Shown here piece after piece: positions 55,673 to 64,000 of a stretch of 64,000 nucleotides of DNA. How positions within the stretch are numbered: the stretch's first letter is position 1; the number at the start of each line of letters is the position of its first letter. The position numbers were made by a program, and so were the translations under genes. The DNA lies in NCBI RefSeq assembly GCF_001949145.1, contig NW_019091376.1, forward strand, positions 1,544,314 to 1,608,313, given 5' to 3'. A model generated the notes under the pieces. It had not been told where the DNA came from and did not search any database. It worked only from the letters and a program-made list of their open reading frames with translations. Origin of the DNA: Acanthaster planci (lineage: Eukaryota; Echinodermata; Asteroidea; Valvatida; Acanthasteridae).

Positions 55673-57751
55673 CTACATCTTGGCGTAGTTATAAGATGCC
55701 TGCTGTCCTGGGTAGGGTGGTACAGAGGAGTGGTCATAGGCCACTGGCTGCTGCATGATCATAACCGGCTGTTGCTGGGGCTGGGTACCTGTGACAACGA
55801 CGGTGTTGGTGGCCGGCGGACGACTCTTGCAACAGCAGTGGTAGCAGCAGCAGGCACACAGGACGATGACAAGCACGACAAATGCAAAGCCGCCGACGCC
55901 AATGCCAATTATGACGCCTGTGGTTAATTTCACTGCGTGGTCATAATAGGGCTTTTCAAATTCATCGATGGCGTTGTAAAAGTAGTCTTCAACTGCAAAA
56001 CAAAAAATGTGCATGCATAAAATTGCCAACCTCGTCCCCACAGACATGGTGTTAATCAGTGCGCCTCTACAGAAACAAAGTAACCGATTGGGACAAAGTT
56101 GTCAAATTTCATTCTTATATATACTTTATTCCTCCCCAAGCTCGCCGCATCGGTTGTTTTTACCAGATGACGAAACTGTCAACTGGTTTGAAATTCTCCC
56201 CCCAAAACGTATTGGCTCCCAACCCATACGCATGTCAATCATCGACCTGATTATACTGCGATACAGGAATGCGCAACCAGCGAGAAGAGCTGCAATTCCA
56301 CTATACACGACCACCGCTGTGTCTGCATGTATGACATTACGCGGTGTGCGTGTGGGCACCAATTTCCTTGTCGGGAAATTTCACTTGGCTGGGCCGAGCG
56401 AAAAATTCACTGGAATTTTCCATGTTCTTGAATATTCAAGAATGACGTATTAAAATCAACAGAAGAAGGACCATGGTTTCCATTATAGGCCTAGTGGTTT
56501 TCCTAAGGCTACTGGTGCGAAGCAATGAGTGCATATCTTCGAAATTGGCGAGTTTCCAGAAATCCAATGGACAAGTTATCTTGGTCCGACCCTAAATTCA
56601 ATCGGGAAAACCCCCACTGAAAGTGCGCACGCAAGCTTTGAGCGCAGAGAGTGCGGCATTCCGCTTTTCTCCGACAACGCTTACAATGTGCACATATATG
56701 CACGTAATTATAATTACAGACAGTGGGTATTATTTAGCCTTCGGTGATAAATTCAACTAAACGGTATTTAGCCGGCTTACAGGTACACAGCTCCCTCTTT
56801 GGTGAGTCAACACGAGTAAAGGTGATAGAGGTTAATTACCATCCGATTCCATGCAGGGTTCCTGGTGTTGTTGACATCGCATGATTGGCCTACCCTCTCA
56901 GCTGGGGTTCTTTTTGTCCTCCCAATAAAAATAACAATGCTCTTCTTTTGTTACGTTAAACTTGACTCCAAAATCTAATCACAGAGTTTCTTTTTCTGAT
57001 TCTTGACTCTTTTTTTTGGGGGGGGGAGTGGAAAATTATAAAATGGTCCGATTCATACGACGACACAACGACTATGCTGGTGCAGATCCAGACAAAAGAA
57101 TTGTCACGATAAGAAATTTCTTGTCCAAAAACAGTAACTTTGTTTTCTTTTGTTTTAAACTGGAATAGGCCTAAGTGGAAAAGTAAAATCACCATTTTTT
57201 GACGCAAGGGTCTTAATATGAGGAAAATTCATTTTCTTGTGGAAAAATGGGTTTTTGCGATTTGGCCCTCTGTGGGCGAAGTCGGTCATGATTTTGCTTT
57301 ATATTCGCGCGCAACTGCCGGCATGGCATTTGAATTCATGTAAATCAAAATTATTCAAATACATCTCGCTTCTGCCTCGCACCGTTATCAGCTTCCATTC
57401 TCCTGGTCCGGTCTTGAACGTTAAAGACTGTACATGCACATTAATTCCCCGCATACGGCGGGATTATAAGTGCATTTCGGTAGCCACAGCCTCAAGTTCA
57501 ATGCACATTCCGTTCAGAGGGCTTAGGTGTTACCGCAAGCCCTCTCTTCAGTCTCTCCATCTTCAAGTCCTATATATCTACAAAATGTGTCATTTCATTA
57601 CCAAATGAGGGAAAGGCAAACACCGTAGCCCTTAACATGCTTAACAGGTTTGAAAATTCATTAACTTACGATCAGCGACGGCCCCGTTGCTCAGCACCAG
57701 CAAGACAAAGCACACCACCAGAAAACGGTGAGCAAGTTTGTGACCCGCCAT
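55673..57751 (-). CDS. Small type I membrane protein with acidic/Tyr ectodomain and Cys-rich juxtamembrane (133 aa)
   Basis: Two exons, 57751-57670 and 55992-55673, phase 1 junction, 133 aa. The signal peptide (MAGHKLAHRFLVVCFVLLVL) ends AVA|DL. The mature ectodomain of about 24 residues is acidic and Tyr-rich (EDYFYNAIDEFEKPYYDH), the longest in the array. The helix is about 50-72 (LTTGVIIGIGVGG, then FVVLVIVL), then CACCCYHCCCK at 73-83, NTVVVTG, QQPVMIMQQPVAYD, and the end VPPYPGQQASYNYAKM, shared with the next gene. It has no strict PPxY. An in-frame ATG at 56047 directly upstream of the acceptor would give another signal-like start without splicing (MSVGTRLAILCMHIFCFA); the spliced form matches the family layout and is preferred. 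Confidence 0.85.
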
Positions 57752-60700
57752 GATGCTCTTTACCAAATGGCTCTGTGTTTCCCAGAAAGCCAACATGATC
57801 CGGCAGGGCGTGTGCGGTATCTGCGGTGCTCACTAGCGCATTGCATACAGGCTGCGAACTGGTGCTGCAATGAACGTGGTTAACACCATTGATCTCTACT
57901 AGGAACACTCGCACGCCACCAAGGTCAAAGGTACTGACACCATGCAGAGTACGCCGTACTCAACTTCTTAAGGTCTCTTGGCAACTGAATTTCTAATACA
58001 TGACTTTGTTTATCGAAATTTCATTGTTAAGACTTCGCAACTTCAATTAATTAAGTGGCCATGACGACACCCTGCTGCTGTCCCACTTAACTAAGATATT
58101 TTCAACTTTTGTACAGAAATTTTTAATGGCGTTTTATGGCAATGAACATCTTTAAAAGTCGGTGAGCCAAACAGTCACGGCGATATCACTATATTAGACC
58201 ATGGAGGAAGGAAATACACACGTACTCTGTACTTCAGTTATGGAGCCTCTTCAGCATTGCGAGATTTGGGGGATTATGCCATGGAGACTAAAATAACATA
58301 TCATCTGTTTGGACGGTTACGTCTGAGAAAGGTTAGATTTAGAAACTAATTCATCACGACCCAGCCCATCGCCCTATGGTGTCTCTGCCCATCACGCTGG
58401 TTGGCCTACAAAGATATCCACTCCGAAAACTGACAGGAACACAAGATGTCAGAGTTGGTCATCAGAATAGAGGGGATATCCTAAATCGTAATTTTGCACT
58501 GTATTAATTCCTCATATTCGGCAAAGATATATGGCTGGTGATCAAACATATGAACGGAAATGGTACGGTAACACCTACAAAATAACGCAGGCGTAAATTC
58601 AGGGGTAGAGGACATGTCCCACCTGCAAATACTTTTTCGTCCGCGAATAAAAATATCTAAGTGCATAACAATTTGATCAAGTCCAATAATTAATCATGGC
58701 TTTTGTAACTAAATGAAAATACGACAAAGTTCGAAAATGCCTATGCCGGGACCAACATGTTCTATATCTCAGTTTTATAATGAGCACTGCCTGTTGGGCT
58801 TCAGCGAATAAAATTCTTACGTCCAACCACAGACCATTTACCGTGGTTCAACTGTAGTAAAGTCGCTCCACAAGGCTATCGTGTTTATGAGGAGTTAATT
58901 TCGAGACTGGCAAACAAATTGGGCATCCCCGTGCGATTATATTGGGAGTTCACACAGACACGCTGCATGTGTATGTGTCGGTTCTTGTGGATGCCACGAG
59001 TGGCAGCTGCGGATAGATATCACTAGAATTGACTTCCTTTGATTTCATTTGATTTTTGGAAATGACAGGCACTCAGTCCAGATTAAATTAATGTTCTGAC
59101 AATCAGGTTTATTATCACTAAAGTTAACCTTTAAAATTAATGAACAATTAAATAGGCTAATCAAATACCTGTAGATAAGAACATTACATAGACACGAGAA
59201 TTTTCTGGTTATTTTACAGCCTTTAAAACAGGTACCGGTAGGAAAGTCAAGTCAATTCGAAGGCGTAGATCCGAGGCACTGCGGGGGAGTAGATGAAGGT
59301 GGATGGGTCAACATAAACTTTGAAACCAAAATAATAACAACATTCAAAAGCTGCACAAAGCACACTGTTGTTTAAGATGAGGTGATATTATTGTTATCAT
59401 CCCTGCCAATCGGGTTCACATCATCTGAACATTCCGAATCCGTCTCAACTCCCTGCGGAGTAGGATTTCATTCCACAACGAGATATAAACCATTCAAATA
59501 TTGAGTACCGTTTCCACAATAATTGAAGATTCACTCTAACAAAAAGAGTGTACAAGGTCTCCCAAAATGTTTTTTTCCACTCTTCTGACTCACTGTTTGT
59601 TTTGTTTTGTTTTGTTTTGTTTTTTGTAGGTCAAATCCCCAGACAGTGGCTGAAGGCAACTGCGAGATGGTGAAATTCAGAGGACAAAAAATGGCGCTTA
59701 TCTCGATTTGGAAATAAAGTCTTCAATACAGTAACTAAACGGGTATACAATAAGTACCTCTGCCATCACAGGCTCCCATTTACTCTTAGTTGGCAAGCAA
59801 GTGGGGTAAAGTGATTTACCCAAAGTAATAACATCTAACCAACTGCTGGATCCCAAAATGTTCGGGCCCTACAAATCCTAGCAACCAGGTAACATGTCCC
59901 TGTTCGTTAATCTTATGTTACTAATCCCGGTACTGACTTGTAACCCACCCGCTAAAATGCTGATTGGGCCATCAGATACGCTTGTGGCTTACGATTTCAT
60001 CTTTGGCATAATTATAGTTGACGCAAACGTGACGTTATTGAGGAGCTATTCAGTTAATTCCATTATTATCCTGTCCCACTAGTATAAAAGACTCAAATCT
60101 ACGCCTATCCATGTAGAAAAAAGAGCATCTCGTCAGATGATGAAGTATACGAATGAAAGAAAAACGCCATCGGGCTACAAACTGTTCTGTACCTTGAATG
60201 AATCTTAAGCACTTCTTAAAAGCGTGGGACTATCTTAATATGTAAAGGCTTCTACATTTTAAAGGTACAAGTAAAAGAAATTATTCACGTCAAATTATTA
60301 ATGTTTTCCAACACCACTTTTTGAGCCAGTTACACTCTACTGTAAACTGTCGATCTGAGAATGGTCAGGGGACTCTTGGACTATTTTTAAAAGCAATTTC
60401 CTTTTTTTAATTAACACATCTTATGTAGGTATAGAGTTTCAACAACTACATGAATAAAATATGGTCCTTTTGAGTGCACAAGAATTAAAGTAATTTGTAG
60501 CAATTGTTGCAAGCAGATGATTTTCTTCATCCCATAATTTTCATAAAAAACACAATACGATATTCAAAAATTCTGCTTCAATGTAAATTTTCAAATGAAT
60601 CCTCTATTACGCTTCCTGTTAATTACTTCGCCTCTTCAACAAATTATTAATGTAACAGCAAATTACATTCTTGCTGGAGAGAACAAAAAACTATATGTCT

Positions 60701-60798
60701 TTTATAAGCTAGGCCTACCTGGCTATTTTTAATCCCCCCAAACGGTTCAATCCCCTTGCCTTGATCGCAAGATCAAAATGTTAGAACTTGCATTGCAC
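57752..60798. other. Spacer between two array members
   Basis: About 3 kb. No gene recognised. A (GTTTT)n microsatellite lies at 59595-59625. The first few hundred bases are the promoter side of the 133-aa gene. Confidence 0.5.
59595..59625. repeat. (GTTTT)n microsatellite
   Basis: About five consecutive GTTTT units, followed by TTTTGTAGG. Confidence 0.85.
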
Positions 60799-63044
60799 CT
60801 AGAGTTTAACGTAACCAAAGGATGACTGCTGTCCCGGGTAGGGAGGCGGTCCACGGTGGTCGGGCTGGCCGTGGCTCATCACCGGTTGCTGCATGGGCAC
60901 GGCTGGTGGTCCTGGCTGTGGCTGGGGGTTGTAGGCGGGTGCCTGGGCTACCACCACAGTGGGCTGGGCCGGCGGGGCAGTCTGGGACACGACCACCGTG
61001 TGATGGGCTGGCGGCGGGCTCCTACAGCAACAGTAGTAGCAGCACAGTATGCATGACACCAGGACCAAGACACAGCCGACAACAATCGCTATGATAACAC
61101 CAACGCCGAGCCCAACGGCATCGTTGATGACATCATCGACCTCTGCAATAATACCATATATCACAGTAATTTCAACTTTTAGAAAATTTTATCCTGTGGA
61201 AGTTATCCTTTTGACCCCTGCTATAAACGAGTTTTCACCGTAAAACATTGTTGCTCTGGATACGAGGTGGATAGATGACAGGATGTTTCATATAATTTGC
61301 TGTCCCGTGTTGATTATAGTCGTATTACATGCAGCTCGTATTTGACAGAGGTTCGACGTAAAACTTTAAAACACTTCTTGTTTAAGCGTGGAATGTTGTT
61401 AAAATCACTTGGTGATATCTTGAAGATGGGTTCAAGATATCTTGAAATTGATTTTCAGATATTTTGGAATCAATGAAACGACGTCTGAAAAGCCTTGATC
61501 AGAGGCTTTCAGTGTCGAAAGTTGTTCAAGATATCTTGAAATGACTAGAGATATAAATAAAGATATCTTGAAATAATCAAATGAGACCGCTGTAACTTGA
61601 ATAAATGTCGCATATGCGCGCCATACTTGACGATGTCATCATTAAAAGTGGAATGGGAGGATCGATCAATGCTCAACGGGAATGTGTATGCTTGGTTTTG
61701 AATGTCGAAAGAATTAACAGTATTTGATCAGGCTGCAGTATTTACATTGACTCATGTCTCGGTTAATGATTGAGCATGAACTCAACTTGAAGAGACTCAG
61801 GGGAGATATATTTCCCCATCATAATACATAGAAGAAAATTCCACAAGAGGAAATAATTATGTCAAAAAACTTTTATCACCCCTACAATATTCCATTTTCA
61901 TAATGTGTTACCCAAATTCAAGAGGCGTCATAATTTCCCGCCAAAGGAGCTAAAATACCATTTTCCTTTCAGAACATTTCCCAAGAATTTTTAAATATGG
62001 TTACAAAGTATCCCTAAAACATTCCAAAGATACATGTTTTCAAATGACTTCAGTGCCTGCTATGGAACAGCAAGGCCGCGTTAGCTTGCACGCAAAATGC
62101 GCGTGCATTGTAGTACGAAGGGCGATTGCTCACTCCGAGAATTCCCACTTCGTTTACTTCGCACGTAATCGGACCTCGTGGTGCATATAATGTCACGGAT
62201 GCAGCAAGGTCAATTACACGACTCCGTGACGTGTTTTTGTTGAGTGTCAGGCAATCACACAAGGAAGAGCAATAGCGCTTATACATCAGTTTAAAGTGAA
62301 TGTATACACAATCTACTAGATTGTTCGCCTTGCCAGTTACACATACATGCACAGAAATGTCATTTAAACGCAGGCCTACATGTGTAACATTTGGTGGGTT
62401 TGTAGCTCTACGGGTTTATGCAAAAATGATGATACATTATGCTTCTGGTTTCTCCGTGTCATTTTGGAATCTCTCGATCAGCCCAGTTCCCAAATACCTC
62501 TGTGCATTTTTCTCTATATTCAATAATTCATCCCATTCACTGCATTAGCTTATTCTCATCGTTGAAATGATATATCCTCATTTGACGAGGGACATGAACT
62601 TTACTTTGTATTTGGTGGTAATCATCAATAGGACGCAATACCCCTCCAATGTCGTCGTATACGTCTGCATATACCGCCGTCGTGTCAAGATATCAAGTAG
62701 TGACACTTTCAGGATATGCAGTCTTGTTCTCAAAGGGTTAACTTCCTTTGACATGTAATATGATCCTGTCGTTCGCGACATGAAGGCGCATTATTTCACC
62801 ACCAATTGAAAATCTGCAACCGGTCATAAACAGAAATAGGTTTTGAACAGAGCTTAGTCTAAATAAAGAGCTCCGTGATCTGCCACCACGGTGGGAGCGA
62901 ATCCTACGGAAAGTAGATTGTCGAATCGTAGTCATGCTGCCAGCGCCAATGCGTCCGCCTCTTACCATTTGCACTCACGCATATCACCGACACCATCAGC
63001 AGGCTCCAGACACAGACTCCACAACGGAGCTTGGTTTCCGCCAT
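60799..63044 (-). CDS. Small type I membrane protein, Cys-rich juxtamembrane, PPPY tail (140 aa)
   Basis: Two exons, 63044-62966 and 61142-60799, phase 1 junction, 140 aa. The signal peptide (MAETKLRCGVCVWSLLMVSV) ends VSA|NE. The mature ectodomain of about 11 residues is acidic (NEVDDVINDAV). The helix is about 37-59 (GLGVGVIIAIVVG, then VLVLVSCIL), then CCYYCCCR at 60-67, where Tyr-Tyr replaces the Tyr-His of the other members. The tail has two TVVV motifs (HHTVVVSQ and PTVVVAQ), long Pro/Gln-rich runs, PPPY at 125-128 (PPxY type) and the end YPGQQSSFGYVKL. The intron is 1.8 kb. Start ATGGCGG has an AAC context. It is the last and largest member in the window; more may lie to the right. Confidence 0.85.
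61411..61575. repeat. Repeated AAGATATCTT palindromes
   Basis: The perfect 16-bp palindrome TTCAAGATATCTTGAA occurs at 61431-61446 and 61525-61540. Partial forms are at 61413 (GATATCTTGAAG) and 61560 (AAGATATCTTGAAA). They lie in the intron of the 140-aa gene. Confidence 0.85.
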
Positions 63045-64000
63045 GTTCACCTTTCGCACGGACCATCTGCTGCTGAAATGTATGTTGTATGACCGTACGT
63101 GCAGGGAAAATAAGCTTCCTGAATGTTTGCGGTGTTTAATCGTATGAAGGCCTAATTGTGCCAACAAATACAAACAATGCATGTCAAAGTAGATTTCGTT
63201 AAAAACGAATTTGGAAATATAGATCACTTAAAAACGAACTTTTGAATGTGACACATATTCTCATAAAACGAACTTTGAGAATATATTGAAAATGCGTACG
63301 TTGTGGCACTCGTGGGCTTTCGTCGATTTGTAGACAAGAACACTGATAGCATTAGGCGGCAGTATGAAAACGAAGCGGATATCTGCTTATTTCTGAATAC
63401 TCTCAAGAAAATGCTGATCTGTTGAAACAGAATAACTCACAAGCAGCAAAAGGCATGTGTGTCGTTGTCGTCTTTTTCCCATAATGCACGTTTCCTTTGT
63501 TCCACATCAGTTTATTTGATGTCTAAAGATTCTGAACATACTTGCCGAACGCCGAGGGCAGAGTTGTAATTACTTGAGTTAGTGACTCGACTCGGGTCAG
63601 GCTTGAGCCAGATTTTTTTCGACTCGATTACACTCGGTCCTGACGGGTAAGTAACCCGACTCGAGTCACAGGGAGCAAATGACTCGACTCGAGTCCCTCA
63701 TCAGAAGACTCCACTCTAGTAAAAAATTAGTAAGAGTCGAGTCCTGAAAATGAAATTAAACCTCTTTGCGAAAAACAAATATTTATAATGACTTACATTG
63801 CCGGTTCATGATTTTCATGTCATCTGTTTTTCCCATCAAGGGTAAGCTGTGGTACGACCACATGTAGGCCTACAGTGTAAACCAGAGGTAAATTTAATAA
63901 TGCAAAAACAAAATACTTCTCTTGTTTTTATTTATCGTATTGTGCTCAAATGTTTGGGACTCGAATAAAGCCTGAAAGTGAAAGGTCACGCAGCAAGCTT
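63045..64000. other. Upstream side of the last array gene, to window edge
   Basis: No gene recognised. Holds the ACTCGAGTC-type repeat at 63570-63745. Confidence 0.5.
63570..63745. repeat. Cluster of ACTCGAGT-type short palindromic repeats
   Basis: GACTCGACTCGGGTC (63584), CGACTCGATTACACTCGG, CCCGACTCGAGTCAC, TGACTCGACTCGAGTCC and GAGTCGAGTCC recur within 175 bp in both orientations. The overall layout looks like a small fold-back or satellite-derived element. Confidence 0.7.

Noticed and set aside
56126-56362. Minus open frame with a hydrophobic stretch just upstream of the 133-aa gene exon 2
   Set aside because: It lacks the cysteine cluster and TVVV tail of the family, and has no signal exon or suitable splice sites.
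46938-63044. Naming the array as CYYR1 or Shisa genes
   Set aside because: The tails and single helix are similar, but the diagnostic extracellular cysteines are absent and the cysteine cluster is on the cytoplasmic side. Similarity may be convergent.

Overview
The window is draft eukaryotic genomic DNA. It is AT-rich, has long introns with GT/AG boundaries, and carries two runs of N (30731-31164 and 41521-42003). All recognisable genes are animal genes with orthologues in vertebrates. A marine invertebrate deuterostome, most likely an echinoderm, fits the gene set, the intron style and the many short mobile elements. That is an inference; no marker here fixes the species.

Left part (1-34726): four conserved genes could be rebuilt exon by exon with matching phases. 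They are the first five exons of mitochondrial D-lactate dehydrogenase LDHD (minus, running off the left edge); a complete cytochrome b-245 light chain p22phox, CYBA (plus, five exons, divergent from LDHD across 850 bp); a complete Scratch-family zinc-finger repressor (minus, three exons, with the SNAG start exon 11.9 kb upstream of the rest); and a complete NUDT21, the 25 kDa cleavage factor Im subunit (plus, seven exons, one N gap in intron 1). The human orthologues of LDHD, CYBA and NUDT21 all lie on chromosome 16q, so this looks like a piece of an old linkage group.

Middle (34727-41520): no intact gene was recognised. It holds a degenerate CUB-domain fragment with an in-frame stop, a two-copy 167-bp repeat, and a clear hAT-type miniature transposon with an 8-bp target-site duplication.

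Right part (41521-64000): a one-strand tandem array of very small type I membrane protein genes. Four are complete (89, 104, 133 and 140 aa), one is divergent and lacks a secure first exon, and one is a broken partial duplicate. Each complete gene has a signal-peptide exon ending in phase 1, then a single exon coding for a tiny ectodomain, one Gly/Val/Ile-rich membrane helix, a run of cysteines around a Tyr-His or Tyr-Tyr pair, a TVVV motif, and a Pro/Gln-rich tail. I do not recognise the family. The tail resembles Shisa and CYYR1 proteins, but the cysteine-rich ectodomain of those families is missing. This array, with the duplicated head-to-head small ORFs inside the intron of one member, is the most unusual part of the window.
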